From: CAVQEK01 sp963711495
GTDB taxonomy: Bacteria > Bacteroidota > Bacteroidia > Cytophagales > Cyclobacteriaceae
Reading direction: 5' to 3'
Assembly: GCA_963711495.1 (NCBI GenBank)
Contig: CAVQEK010000004.1
Coordinates: forward strand, 682,001 to 746,000
DNA: 64,000 nt
Positions within the stretch are counted from its first letter, which is position 1. Every line of letters begins with the position of its first letter. The position numbers were made by a program, and so were the translations under genes. Below the pieces are notes generated by a model that saw nothing but the letters and a program-made list of their open reading frames with translations, made no database searches and had not been told where the DNA came from. This document shows, in pieces, positions 19,165 to 29,124 of this stretch.

Positions 19165-19187
19165 GAAAGCATTAATATGATGCTTTC
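19165..19187. repeat. Inverted repeat upstream of the CE7 esterase gene
   Basis: GAAAGCAT (19165-19172) and ATGCTTTC (19180-19187) form perfect 8-bp arms around a 7-nt AT spacer. They lie 24-46 bp upstream of the start at 19141. It could be an operator or a leader hairpin. The spacing suits a dimeric regulator. Confidence 0.5.
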
Positions 19188-19305
19188 TACGATAATTTAA
19201 AAATATTTTGATTCAGGAATTTTTCCAGTTCTCCAGAATTTTACGTGCCTGTTAAAAGTCTTTTGTGGTTTTTAAATTCCAATTGAAGACCATAATTTGG
19301 CTAAA

Positions 19306-19950
19306 TCAGGATAACAATTCGATCCGGTTTCTGCCCAGCTTGATGTCTCCGATCCGTTCCAACTGCTTTAGTAATCTGGAAATCACCTCGCGGGAAGTGT
19401 TGAGATCATAGGCAATTTGCTGGTGTGAAATGTTCAATTCTTTGTTGCCATGGAGATCTGCTTTGTCCTGGAGATATTTACTCAGCCGTTCATCCATTTT
19501 TTTGAATGCCAGTTGATCAATGGTCTTTAGCATTTCCTCAAACCGTTCCGAATAAGTATTCATCACAAAATTCTTCCAGGTTTTGTATTTTAGCATCCAT
19601 TCATCGGAATACTGTACAGGTATCGAAATATACTCAGTTTTATCTTCAGCCACGGCGCGGATTGTACTTTTCTGTCCGGCATAGCAACAGGTTATGGATG
19701 TGGCGCATGCCTGTCCTTTTTCCAGGTAATAAAGGAATATTTCATTGCCGTCATCATCTTCTCGCAAAACTTTTATTGATCCATTAATAACAAGCGGAAT
19801 TGTATCGATAATCTGGCCAATATCCATGATGATCTCCCCGGGTTCAACAGTATGGATTCTGCCAGTTTTAATGATCTCATTTTTTAAGCCATCTTCAAAA
19901 TATGCGGGAAAACTCTCAATGGTTTTTATATTAAAGGGATAATCATTCAT
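19306..19950 (-). CDS. Crp/Fnr-family transcription regulator with Cys-rich motif
   Basis: It has 214 residues. The cyclic-nucleotide-binding fold covers about 15-130 and the winged helix about 150-212; ISHQQIAYDLNTSREVISRL is the recognition part. The effector domain contains CATSITCC (C-x5-CC) where Crp would have cAMP contacts. No FNR-type N-terminal cysteine cluster is present. I recall similar CAxxxxCC regulators in Bacteroidota near sulfur-related genes (from memory, unverified). The divergently spaced but co-oriented neighbour is a SulP transporter, 144 bp upstream on the same strand, so a link to inorganic anion or sulfur status is plausible. Confidence 0.85.
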   Translation of the reverse strand: MNDYPFNIKTIESFPAYFEDGLKNEIIKTGRIHTVEPGEIIMDIGQIIDTIPLVINGSIKVLREDDDGNEIFLYYLEKGQACATSITCCYAGQKSTIRAVAEDKTEYISIPVQYSDEWMLKYKTWKNFVMNTYSERFEEMLKTIDQLAFKKMDERLSKYLQDKADLHGNKELNISHQQIAYDLNTSREVISRLLKQLERIGDIKLGRNRIELLS

Positions 19951-20094
19951 TGGTGTAACACTTTGATCCTATAAATCTAACATTCAAAAACCAAAATGGG
20001 CAAAAATGTTTTAGAAAAATGAAGTTTGGCCTGATTTCCCTCCATTATCTCATTACCATTTGGAGGCTAAAATTCTGTGTAAATTCTCATTATG

Positions 20095-21819
20095 CTACAC
20101 ATTTGTTTGAGTAGCATAGTGATGTGACTTCGAACCAATCTGATCGAAATGATTTAGGGCATCCTCAACGCGCATATGAAAATGATCAACGCCAATTTTA
20201 TCCAGCAAACCGGTTTTTTTAAGCATGTCACGTACAGGTCCGATCACCTCCGTCATATAGAATTCAATACCTTTGTCGTGTAATTCCTCCAACAGATCTT
20301 CCAGACCATGCACTGCACTGGCATCGAGCGCATTGATGGATTGTGCATTTACCACAATCACTTTCAATTCGGAACCTTTTGGCGCAGACATTTTATGAAG
20401 TTGAGATTTAAAAAAATCGATGTTGGCAAAATACAATTGTGCGTCAAATCGAAAAATAAGGGCGTCCTTACGGTCGTTGGCTTCAGGAAAGCGGTCGAGA
20501 TTTCGGAAATAGTTGGTGTCTGGCAGTTTGCCCAACCTGGCACTATGCGGATAAGCACTGCGATGGATCACCAGGATCAATGATATCACGACCCCGGCAG
20601 TAATGCCAATCTGCACACCCAGGAGGAGCGTTGCAACAAAAGTGACTAAACCCATCAAGAAGTCCTTTTTACTGGTTCGCCAGAGGAACCCGGCTTCATG
20701 TAAATTGATCAGGCTGGAAACCGCTACCATAATGATGGCAGCTAAGATCACTTTTGGCAAAAAATAGAACAGTGGTGTCAAAAATGCCAGGGTAATGCCC
20801 ATTAGAATGGCACTGAAAACGGATGATAAATTCGTATTTGCACCTGCCTGTTCGTTGACTGCCGAGCGGGCCAGTCCCCCCGAAACCGTGAAAGCATTGA
20901 AGAATGAGCCGATAATGTTAGAAAAACCCAGTGCTGTAAGTTCACGATTGGCAGATATAAAATAATTTCTTCGTTTAGCCTGCATGGCTTTCGCTACGGA
21001 AATAGATTCCATAAAACCAACCAAAGAAATGATCAGGGCCAGTGGAAATAATTTACGGACCAATTCGAAAGTTATGTTCGGAAAAGCAAGTGTAGGCAAG
21101 CCTTGTGGTATGGCGCCGAGGACCTGGAGACCATGGTCATATAACTTAAACAAGTATACCGACAAAATACCAATGATTACGATGATGATGGGACCTGGAA
21201 GTGCGCGATTTATTTTTTTGATAGCAACCATAAGCAGAATAGCAATCAGACCAAGAGATACGGTAAACCATTGGATTTCGCCAGTATGGGACATGGTATT
21301 TTTAATGATTTCATAAAGGAGGTTGCTCGACGGCATATCCACACCCAACAAATGCCTCAACTGACTCAGGCCAATTATAATGGCAGCGGCAGCAGTATAT
21401 CCCGTAATTACCGGATTGGGCAGAAAATTGACCAGAAATCCCATTCGTGCCAGGCCAAAAAATAATTGCAGAATTCCTACCATTAAGGCAAGGGTGATGG
21501 CAAGGCTTACAAAATAATCGCTGCCCGGGGATGCCAGTGTACTGATCCCCGAATAAACCAGCAGTGAAACCATGGCGCTGGGAGCTACTGAAAGCTGCCT
21601 CGAAGAACCGAATAGAGCATAGACCACCTGAGGAATAAAAGCGGCATAAAGTCCATAAATGGGCGGCATTCCGGCAATCATGGCATAAGCCATTCCCTGT
21701 GGTATTAACATGATTCCCACAGTAATGCCGGCAAATAGATCGCCTTTCAAGTCGACCCTTTTGTAATTGGGAAGCCAGGAGAGGAGCGGTAAATATTTTT
21801 GTAGCGCGTATTTATTCAA
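20095..21819 (-). CDS. SulP-family anion transporter with STAS domain
   Basis: This inner-membrane permease would move sulfate, bicarbonate or a similar anion. It has 574 residues. The SulP entry region is GDLFAGITVGIMLIPQGMAYAMIAG, here cited as residues about 26-50, with many membrane helices to about residue 420. The C-terminal STAS domain (about 450-560) includes NALDASAVHGLEDL. The start codon is TTG at 21819: an in-frame stop lies just upstream and the next in-frame ATG would delete the first SulP segment. The substrate cannot be read from sequence; the adjacent Crp/Fnr regulator may control it. Confidence 0.9.
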   Translation of the reverse strand: MNKYALQKYLPLLSWLPNYKRVDLKGDLFAGITVGIMLIPQGMAYAMIAGMPPIYGLYAAFIPQVVYALFGSSRQLSVAPSAMVSLLVYSGISTLASPGSDYFVSLAITLALMVGILQLFFGLARMGFLVNFLPNPVITGYTAAAAIIIGLSQLRHLLGVDMPSSNLLYEIIKNTMSHTGEIQWFTVSLGLIAILLMVAIKKINRALPGPIIIVIIGILSVYLFKLYDHGLQVLGAIPQGLPTLAFPNITFELVRKLFPLALIISLVGFMESISVAKAMQAKRRNYFISANRELTALGFSNIIGSFFNAFTVSGGLARSAVNEQAGANTNLSSVFSAILMGITLAFLTPLFYFLPKVILAAIIMVAVSSLINLHEAGFLWRTSKKDFLMGLVTFVATLLLGVQIGITAGVVISLILVIHRSAYPHSARLGKLPDTNYFRNLDRFPEANDRKDALIFRFDAQLYFANIDFFKSQLHKMSAPKGSELKVIVVNAQSINALDASAVHGLEDLLEELHDKGIEFYMTEVIGPVRDMLKKTGLLDKIGVDHFHMRVEDALNHFDQIGSKSHHYATQTNV

Positions 21820-21866
21820 TGGGGTGTTAAATTTTCACTTGGAATCCATGAGATTATTACTCATAA

Positions 21867-22034
21867 TTATTTGGTTTTAGCTTCCCGGAAAGCTGATTTT
21901 AGCTTGTTTTCTACATTAGACTTTATATGATTGGTCAAAACAAAACTTGATAATGCCCATGCGTGGTGATCATCGTTACAGTTCTGAATTTTATTCATCA
22001 ACTTTTTACCGTCTGTCCAAATAATAGAATCCAT
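21867..22034 (-). CDS. Possible 55-residue small protein
   Basis: An ATG at 22034 opens a 55-codon frame ending in TAA at 21867. It starts MDSIIWTDGKKLMNKIQN, continues with NDDHHAWALSSFVLTNHIKS and ends in a Lys/Glu-rich helix. It lies after the lspA terminator and 47 bp before the SulP TTG start on the same strand. The composition looks protein-like, but it is short and has no recognised relative, so it is tentative. Confidence 0.4.
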   Translation of the reverse strand: MDSIIWTDGKKLMNKIQNCNDDHHAWALSSFVLTNHIKSNVENKLKSAFREAKTK

Positions 22035-22060
22035 GGGATAGACAGTTATTTTGCCCGGCT

Positions 22061-22090
22061 AAAAATACAAAAGGCGCTTCAAAGCGCCTT
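22061..22090 (-). terminator. Intrinsic terminator after lspA
   Basis: On the minus strand AAGGCGCTTTGAAGCGCCTT (22071-22090) forms a 7-9 bp GC-rich stem and is followed by TTTTGTATTTTT. It lies 26 nt after the lspA stop and ends the RND-ileS-lspA transcript. Confidence 0.85.
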
Positions 22091-22116
22091 CCAAACTTGA
22101 TGATAATTTATTTGAG

Positions 22117-22752
22117 TCACACATTTTCAGTTTCAATTTCCTGGGTCTCTATCGTCTCCAGGGCTACTTCTTCTTTTTTTTTGTCCCCAAAAAAACTTTT
22201 CTGAAAAATGAGAATAATGGCTACACCTACAAATATCGATGAATCGGCAATGTTGAAGATTGGCCATAAAGAAAGGTAATCACCGCCAAAAACCGGTACC
22301 CAATGCGCCACTTGACCTTCCCAGATGTCGACGTAGAACATATCGATGACTTGCCCGTGAAACCAAGGAGTAACTACATTTGGAGGCGCGTTGCCTTTGA
22401 GTAATACGCCATAAAAAATACTGTCGATCACATTGCCGACAGCCCCGCCCAGGATCAGAGCAATACACCATGACAAACCTTGGGGCACACCTTTTTTAAC
22501 CAGATAATACAAATAGTAGCCTATTCCAAACATGGCCAGCAATCGAAAAGAAGTGAGCGCTACTTTACCAAATTCGGATCCGATTTCCAATCCAAATGCC
22601 ATTCCCGGATTTACAGTATAGTGAATCTTTAACCAATTCCCAATCAGTGAAATTTCCTCGCCCAGTTGCATGTTAAAATAAACCATCATTTTAACCACCT
22701 GGTCTAAAATAATCACCCCAATGGCGAGTAAATAAAATTTAATGTATTTCAT
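22117..22752 (-). CDS. lspA: Lipoprotein signal peptidase (signal peptidase II)
   Basis: This inner-membrane aspartic protease removes signal peptides from prolipoproteins, such as the several lipoproteins in this window. It has 211 residues with four membrane helices. The catalytic aspartates sit in GNVIDS and FNIADS. Two features are seen in Bacteroidota homologues: an insertion between the motifs (KGNAPPNVVTPWFHGQ) and an acidic C-terminal tail of about 25 residues. It follows ileS by 64 bp, the common ileS-lspA order. Confidence 0.97.
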   Translation of the reverse strand: MKYIKFYLLAIGVIILDQVVKMMVYFNMQLGEEISLIGNWLKIHYTVNPGMAFGLEIGSEFGKVALTSFRLLAMFGIGYYLYYLVKKGVPQGLSWCIALILGGAVGNVIDSIFYGVLLKGNAPPNVVTPWFHGQVIDMFYVDIWEGQVAHWVPVFGGDYLSLWPIFNIADSSIFVGVAIILIFQKSFFGDKKKEEVALETIETQEIETENV

Positions 22753-22816
22753 GAGATGCTATTTCTAATGTCAATTCGAATCATCAACTTTTATGTGAAC
22801 AACGATTTTTTATCCT

Positions 22817-25800
22817 TTAGTTCTGTAAAACCATTGCTTCAATTTTTATCTTCAACAGGTAATCATCCATATCAATTTCACGTCCATCTGGAAGTGAGGA
22901 TGTCATTTCTAAAGACAATGCCTGGGTCTCAGTGCAAATGTAATCCTTATTTTCAGTGAGTGCCACATTGACTATCTTTTCATTTGCTTCAATGAAAATC
23001 CTGATTTTGTCCTGAACGTCTAAGCCCATCTCTTTTCGGAGGTTCTGAATTCGGTTTACGAGGTCACGGGCAATTCCTTCCCGGAGTAAATTATCGGTGA
23101 TCTGAATATCCAGAGCGACGGTAATTCCGTTTTCCGTTGCTACGGTCCATCCGGGAATGTCCTCTGATTGTACTAACAGGTCATCGTCCTTTAATATTAT
23201 CTTTTCACCAGAAATATTGAGTTCTACTTGTCCGTTTTTCTCAAAGGAGGCAATATCTTCCTGGTTAAGTGATGCAACTGTTTTGGAAATGTCCTTCATT
23301 TTTGGACCGAACTGTTGACCGAGTTTCCTGAAATTAGGTTTTACTTTTTTAACGATCACACCCGAAGTGTTGTCAACATATTCAATTTTTTTAATGTTTA
23401 CTTCTGAGAGGATCAATGATTCTACCATGTGAATTTTTTCCCGAACTGAAGCATCTAAAACTGGGATCAGAATCCTGGACAAAGGCTGTCTTACTTTTAT
23501 TTTGTGTTGCTTCCTGAGTGAATGTACCAATGAAGAAATCTGCTGCGCCAGATCCATTTTTTCTTCGAGATCTTTATCGACAAGTAGTTGATCCGTTTTG
23601 GGAAAATCATTAAGATGTATCGATTTTCCATTATATTCTCCATCTACAGTGAGGTCGAGAAAGAGTTTTTCCATATAAAACGGAGCAATCGGAGCCGACA
23701 AAGCCGCAATCGTTGACAGGCAATTATGTAATGTCTGATAGGCTGCTTTTTTATCGTCGTTGACATCACCTTTCCAAAAACGCTTCCTGTTCAAACGCAC
23801 ATACCAGTTACTGAGGTCATCGATCACAAAATTCTGGATAGTACGGGCAGCTTTGGTGGGCTCATAATCGTCATAGGCGGCTTTTACTTGTTCGATCAAC
23901 GTATTCAGTTTTGATATGATCCAGCGGTCACTTTCTGTTCGTTGTGCAACCGGGATTTGGACGTCGCGATAGTTAAAACCATCAAGATTGGCGTATAGCG
24001 CAAAGAATGCATAAGTATTTTGCAAGGTACCGAAAAAACGACGCTGCACTTCAGTGACTCCGCCAATGTCAAATTTGAGGTTGTCCCAAGGGTTGGCGTT
24101 ACTGATCAAATACCAGCGGGTGGCATCAGGGCCATACTGATCAATAGTTGCAAAAGGGTCAACAGCATTCCCCAGCCGTTTCGACATTTTGTTGCCAGCT
24201 TTATCGAGCACCAAACCATTGGCGATCACATTTTTGAATGCCACTTTATCAAACAACATTCCCGCAATGGCATGCAAGGTGAAAAACCAACCTCTTGTTT
24301 GATCCACACCTTCTGCAATAAAATCGGCCGGATAATTTTTTTCAAAGATTGCTTTATTTTCAAAAGGATAATGCCATTGGGCATAGGGCATGGAGCCGGA
24401 GTCAAACCAGACGTCAATCAGGTCTGGTTCCCGGAACATTTTCCTTCCTTTTTCACTCACCAAAATGATCTGGTCCACAAAGGGGCGATGTAAGTCAAAA
24501 TCGTCTTCAATTTGTTGCTTCATAAATCCGACAGCAATCGATTTGGCCACTTCCTCTTTCAGTTCAGCAATTGAACCGATACACTTTTCTTCTTTGCCAT
24601 CTTCTGTGCGCCAGATCGGCAGAGGTGTGCCCCAAAATCTCGATCTGCTGAGATTCCAGTCAACCAGGTTTTCCAGCCAGTTGCCAAATCTTCCGCTTCC
24701 AGTAGATGCTGGTTTCCAGTTGATGGTATTATTCAGTTTAACCAGTTGCTCTTTATAGGCTGTCGTTCTAATGAACCATGAGTCCATGGGATAGTATAGA
24801 ACCGGTTTATCCGTTCTCCAACAATGTGGATAAGAGTGAACATATTTTTCAACTCGAAAGGCCTTGTTCTCTTCTTTTAATTTTATGGCAATGAGCACGT
24901 CGGTGGACTTGTAATCCGGGTCTTCCTCATCCTCATCAGCATAATTTTTGACATACATACCAGCGAAGTCGGTGATCTCTTTTACAAATCGCCCTTGTTT
25001 GTCAACAATGGGCATTTCATTTCCATTTTCATCTTTGACCAGCACGCCCGGCATGTTGTATTTCACGCTTACCCGATAGTCGTCGGCGCCAAATGTTTTG
25101 GATAAATGCACAATGCCGGTACCATCTTCGGTTGAGACGAAATCGCCAATAACCACAGTGAAAGCAGGCTCGGGTAAAGGCACATAGGGGAGCAATTGCT
25201 CATATTTCATACCGGCCAGTTCAGAACCTTTGAAGTGATCAATGATTTGCCAGGGAATGACTTTACCGCCAGCCTTGAAAGCGTTAAGAGGTTGGTTCTC
25301 TGCCTTGGGATCGAAAAGATACGAAACTCGTTCTTTGGCCAGGATGACGTTCACCGGCATGTACGTATATTGATTGTAGGTACCAATTTTTACATACTCT
25401 ATATTTTCACCAACAGCAAGACCATTGTTGGCCGGTAAAGTCCAGGGTGTGGTAGTCCAGGCCAGGAAATAATCATTGTTTGTTCCTTTTATTTTGAACT
25501 GGGCGACTACCGAGGTGTCTTTCACATCTCTATATGCCCCCGGTTGGTTTAATTCATGAGAACTCAATCCTGTGCCGGCGGCTGGCGAGTAAGGCTGGAT
25601 GGTATATCCCTTATATAATAATCCTTTTTCATAGAATTTCTTTAGCAGAAACCATAGCGTTTCCATATAATTCCGGTCGAAAGTGATATAAGGATCGTCC
25701 AGGTCAACCCAGTAGCCCATTTTTTCAGTGAGATCGTCCCATTCTTTTTTATATTTCATCACTGCCTCTCTGCAGCGCTGATTATAATCTTCCACGGAAA

Positions 25801-26131
25801 TCTTTTTGCCGATATCTTCCTTGGTAATTCCAAGGTCTTTTTCAACCTGTAATTCTACCGGTAAGCCATGGGTATCCCAACCGCCTTTTCTATTTACCTG
25901 ATATCCCTGCATTGTTTTATACCGGCAAAATATGTCTTTCACAGTTCTGGCCATGACGTGATGGATACCGGGTGTACCATTGGCAGATGGCGGTCCTTCA
26001 TAAAATGTAAATTCCTTTTGGGCGGATTTCTCCGAGATAGAACGCCTGAAAATATTGTGTTTTTTCCAGTAGGCCAGGATTTCTTCCCCTACTTTTGCAT
26101 AATCAAGATTTTTATTGTCCCTGTACTTCAC
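22817..26131 (-). CDS. ileS: Isoleucyl-tRNA synthetase
   Basis: It charges tRNA-Ile and edits Val-tRNA-Ile. It has 1104 residues. The HIGH region is NGTPGIHHVMAR (about 51-62) and the KMSKR signature lies at about 647-651. The length, the GIHH form of HIGH and KMSKR place it in the eukaryote-like (type 2) clade, members of which are often insensitive to mupirocin; resistance here is inference. The start codon is GTG at 26131, giving MKYRDNKNLDYAKVGEEILA, which agrees with family N-termini. It lies 15 bp after the RND gene in one operon. Confidence 0.97.
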   Translation of the reverse strand: MKYRDNKNLDYAKVGEEILAYWKKHNIFRRSISEKSAQKEFTFYEGPPSANGTPGIHHVMARTVKDIFCRYKTMQGYQVNRKGGWDTHGLPVELQVEKDLGITKEDIGKKISVEDYNQRCREAVMKYKKEWDDLTEKMGYWVDLDDPYITFDRNYMETLWFLLKKFYEKGLLYKGYTIQPYSPAAGTGLSSHELNQPGAYRDVKDTSVVAQFKIKGTNNDYFLAWTTTPWTLPANNGLAVGENIEYVKIGTYNQYTYMPVNVILAKERVSYLFDPKAENQPLNAFKAGGKVIPWQIIDHFKGSELAGMKYEQLLPYVPLPEPAFTVVIGDFVSTEDGTGIVHLSKTFGADDYRVSVKYNMPGVLVKDENGNEMPIVDKQGRFVKEITDFAGMYVKNYADEDEEDPDYKSTDVLIAIKLKEENKAFRVEKYVHSYPHCWRTDKPVLYYPMDSWFIRTTAYKEQLVKLNNTINWKPASTGSGRFGNWLENLVDWNLSRSRFWGTPLPIWRTEDGKEEKCIGSIAELKEEVAKSIAVGFMKQQIEDDFDLHRPFVDQIILVSEKGRKMFREPDLIDVWFDSGSMPYAQWHYPFENKAIFEKNYPADFIAEGVDQTRGWFFTLHAIAGMLFDKVAFKNVIANGLVLDKAGNKMSKRLGNAVDPFATIDQYGPDATRWYLISNANPWDNLKFDIGGVTEVQRRFFGTLQNTYAFFALYANLDGFNYRDVQIPVAQRTESDRWIISKLNTLIEQVKAAYDDYEPTKAARTIQNFVIDDLSNWYVRLNRKRFWKGDVNDDKKAAYQTLHNCLSTIAALSAPIAPFYMEKLFLDLTVDGEYNGKSIHLNDFPKTDQLLVDKDLEEKMDLAQQISSLVHSLRKQHKIKVRQPLSRILIPVLDASVREKIHMVESLILSEVNIKKIEYVDNTSGVIVKKVKPNFRKLGQQFGPKMKDISKTVASLNQEDIASFEKNGQVELNISGEKIILKDDDLLVQSEDIPGWTVATENGITVALDIQITDNLLREGIARDLVNRIQNLRKEMGLDVQDKIRIFIEANEKIVNVALTENKDYICTETQALSLEMTSSLPDGREIDMDDYLLKIKIEAMVLQN

Positions 26132-26146
26132 CTGTTGAAAGTTTAG

Positions 26147-28597
26147 TTATTGGCTAACTTTGTTATCCTCCTTGTTATAAACTGAAGGGTGACCATTTCC
26201 GTTTTCTTCAAGAGCAATAAGATCCAGATCTATTTCTTCATCTTCCTCTTCCTGGTAGAATTCATCGTAATGTTCGATGAGTGGGTGGGCATCTTTACTG
26301 CGCTTGCCGTCGTCGAAAGCCATAAGTAAAGAAGGCAATACAATAAGATTGGTAAGCATGGCAATGAGCAGGGTAGTGGAGGTTAATATCCCCAGCATGG
26401 TAGTTCCAACAAACTCAGATCCGCTGAAAATGATAAATCCGGCAAAGAGGATAATGGACGTATACATCATGCTGGCACCCGTTTCACGGATACTTTTGCT
26501 GATGGCCAGGGGGACAAAAAAATTGCTTGTAAACAATTCTTGACGGTATTTGGCCAAAAAATGAATGGCATCGTCAACAGAAATCCCAAAAACCACACTG
26601 AAAATAAGGGCCGTACTTGGCCTTAATGGAATATTGAAATATCCCATTACGCCAGCGGTCACAATCAATGGAATCACATTGGGTATTAATGAGATGAGCA
26701 TCATTTTTAAATTTCTGAAGAGAATAGCCATGATGATGGCAATGATCAGAAATGCCAGGATCAGAGTCATTCTCAGGTTCTGGACCAAAAATTTATTGCC
26801 TTTGACAAATAATAATGTTGTGCCGGTGGCTTTGACGTCAACATCCGTACCCCCAAACAAGTCATTGATCTTTACCTGAACAACATTCTGAATCAATGAA
26901 TCGAGTTTGTGTGAGCCTACATCCGCCACCTTCAGCGAAATCCTCATTTTGGAAAGGGTGGTATCCATAAATGAGTGAAGCATATCCGTATTTCCCTTTT
27001 TTCCAATCAGATATCGCAAAATAAAATTACGATCGCCGCGATTGGGTAAATCATAATATTTTGGATTGTTATTATAAAAGGCTTGCCGGGCGGCCTTCAT
27101 GAAACTCACGATGGACACTGGTTTCGAGATGTATTTCTGATTGCCCAGATACTGTTCCAGTTCGTCGGCTTTTTGCAGAAAATCCTGCCTCAGGATGCCA
27201 CGTTTCTTATGGGTATCAATCACAATTTCCAATGGCATGATGCCACTGAAATTTTTTTCAAAGAATTCCAGATCTTTCTTGACCTGACTGTCTTCCGGTA
27301 CATCATCGACCATATAAGAGATGGATTTCAATTTTAGTACCCCAATAAAAGCCAAACATACCACAACACCGGTGACGGCAAAGACGGAATATTTATGCCG
27401 GTGGACCAGTAAATCCAATCCGGTAAGAATAAACTCAGTTCCTTTAAACTGAAGATGTTTCAATTGCTTTCCATGTGGTGTGGGCAGGTAACTGAAGACT
27501 GCCGGAATTAATATCATACTGACCAGAAAAGTAGCCATGATATTGATGCCCGCCACAATGCCAAATTGACGCAATACCGTAATATCCGTGAAGATCAATA
27601 CTACAAATCCAATGGCTGTAGTGAAATTTGTAATAAGCGCAACGATGCCAATTTTCCGGATAATGTGGCTGAGCCCCCGTATTTTATTGCCATGTTTTTC
27701 AATTTCCTGATGATATCGGTTGAGTAAATAAATACTGTTTGGTATACCGATTACGACAATCACCGGTGGCAATAATCCCGTGAGCATCGTGATTTTATAA
27801 TTTAGTAAAGCCAGGGTACCCATAGACCATACCACAATCACAGCGATAATTATCATTGGAAATACGACAGCATCCCAGGATCTGAAAAAATACAGCAGAA
27901 TTAGTGCCGTAATAATGAGTGAAAGTATTAGAAATACCTGAAGTTCCGATTTTATCTTTCCATTTACTTCCGTGCGTATGTATGGCAAACCAACATAGTG
28001 CAGGTCAATGCCAGTTTGAAGTGCAAAAGCATCAGCTACCTGTTTAATATCGTCGATTACCACATCCCTGTTTGGTGAATTTAGGATGTCAGGATCGATG
28101 GTGAGGAGTATGAAGGTGGCGCCATTTTTCTGATTGATCAGTTGACTCGAATAAAATTTCTCATTATTGGCAAAATTCAATAGACTGTCCAGGGCCGATT
28201 GATTTTGAGGTATTTCAGGAAAGATCGGTTCAAGTTTAAATTCTTTTTGCTGTTCGTCTTTTACGAGCATTTTCAACACGGGCAATGAAAGCACCTGCTT
28301 TACACCGTTTATTTCACCGAGCGCTTCACTGAGATATTTAAATCGTCGGAAATTGTCGACCCGGTAAACAGCACTGTCGTCCACTCCTATGGCCAGGATA
28401 TTTCCATCTTCTCCGAAATTGCTTTTAAATTCCTCAAAAAATTTCATATCAGGATCAGATGCAGGCACCACGGTGGCGAGACTGTAACTGTACTCCGCAT
28501 CCTTCGCATGATAACCCATAAAAACCGTGATCAATCCCAGAATAATGATGAGGGTCAACCGGTATTTTAATACTATATGAGCGAGTTTAGTCCACAT
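26147..28597 (-). CDS. RND-superfamily (MMPL/SSD-type) membrane transporter
   Basis: It has 816 residues and two repeats of one helix, a large external loop and five helices. The first membrane block includes MLTGLLPPVIVVIGIPNSIY and the second FSVVFGISVDDAIHFLAKYR, the typical SSD/RND segment with an Asp-Asp pair in the membrane. The C-terminal tail is acidic (EEEDEEIDLD). Such single-gene RND proteins in Bacteroidota are thought to move lipids or hydrophobic compounds between membrane and periplasm; the substrate is unknown. It heads the operon with ileS and lspA. Confidence 0.88.
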   Translation of the reverse strand: MWTKLAHIVLKYRLTLIIILGLITVFMGYHAKDAEYSYSLATVVPASDPDMKFFEEFKSNFGEDGNILAIGVDDSAVYRVDNFRRFKYLSEALGEINGVKQVLSLPVLKMLVKDEQQKEFKLEPIFPEIPQNQSALDSLLNFANNEKFYSSQLINQKNGATFILLTIDPDILNSPNRDVVIDDIKQVADAFALQTGIDLHYVGLPYIRTEVNGKIKSELQVFLILSLIITALILLYFFRSWDAVVFPMIIIAVIVVWSMGTLALLNYKITMLTGLLPPVIVVIGIPNSIYLLNRYHQEIEKHGNKIRGLSHIIRKIGIVALITNFTTAIGFVVLIFTDITVLRQFGIVAGINIMATFLVSMILIPAVFSYLPTPHGKQLKHLQFKGTEFILTGLDLLVHRHKYSVFAVTGVVVCLAFIGVLKLKSISYMVDDVPEDSQVKKDLEFFEKNFSGIMPLEIVIDTHKKRGILRQDFLQKADELEQYLGNQKYISKPVSIVSFMKAARQAFYNNNPKYYDLPNRGDRNFILRYLIGKKGNTDMLHSFMDTTLSKMRISLKVADVGSHKLDSLIQNVVQVKINDLFGGTDVDVKATGTTLLFVKGNKFLVQNLRMTLILAFLIIAIIMAILFRNLKMMLISLIPNVIPLIVTAGVMGYFNIPLRPSTALIFSVVFGISVDDAIHFLAKYRQELFTSNFFVPLAISKSIRETGASMMYTSIILFAGFIIFSGSEFVGTTMLGILTSTTLLIAMLTNLIVLPSLLMAFDDGKRSKDAHPLIEHYDEFYQEEEDEEIDLDLIALEENGNGHPSVYNKEDNKVSQ

Positions 28598-28611
28598 TTT
28601 TTAACAAGGGG

Positions 28612-28619
28612 CAAAGGTA
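28612..28619 (-). promoter_or_regulatory. -7 box for the RND-ileS-lspA operon
   Basis: TACCTTTG on the minus strand (complement of 28612-28619) fits TAnnTTTG. It lies 14 nt before the start codon, leaving a very short leader. No exact -33 TTTG is seen. Confidence 0.5.
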
Positions 28620-29116
28620 AAGAAATTTTGTTGTAATGGTGTGTCTATACATTTATTTTATTGAATCTGTCTTCCCCCTGGTTTCAAGTTATAAACAATG
28701 ATTAAACAACGTGCGAAACTGAATTTTTAGTGAGATAATTTCAGGCATTTTGAGGATCATTTATTATTGGCGTATGATTTTTTTCGCTTTTCAATTTCCT
28801 GCAAAATGCAATGCGGGTTTAATTTAAATTTATAAGGATTAATTCTCTCGCATAACATTGTACAATAAGCATTTTAAATATTAAAATTAACGGATGAACA
28901 CTGACAATGAAAAAATTGTGTCAATGTGAGAAAGACCTGAATAATATCTTAAAATGAAACGAAATTATGGCTGGATTGCAAAAAGGGACTATTCGGCTTT
29001 TTGTCGAATATGTATGTTAAAGCCAAATGTGAAATAAAATAAGTATAAAGTTTGAAATGGACACCACATTTGTCTTGAGAAAAAAACCTTAATTTATTTT
29101 TTTATAATGGCATTGC
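28620..29116. other. Intergenic region between divergent genes, no gene seen
   Basis: About 500 bp of AT-rich DNA lie between the RND gene and the small secreted protein. I scanned both strands by eye. Only frames of about 16 codons appear, one being MKKLCQCEKDLNNILK near 28907, and none is supported. No tRNA-like T-loop (GTTCGA) or stable hairpin with a T-run is evident. Confidence 0.5.
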
Positions 29117-29124
29117 TATTTTTG
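29117..29124 (+). promoter_or_regulatory. -7 box for the small secreted protein gene
   Basis: TATTTTTG fits TAnnTTTG and lies 31 nt upstream of the ATG at 29156. The -33 region is a T-run rather than TTTG. Confidence 0.5.
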
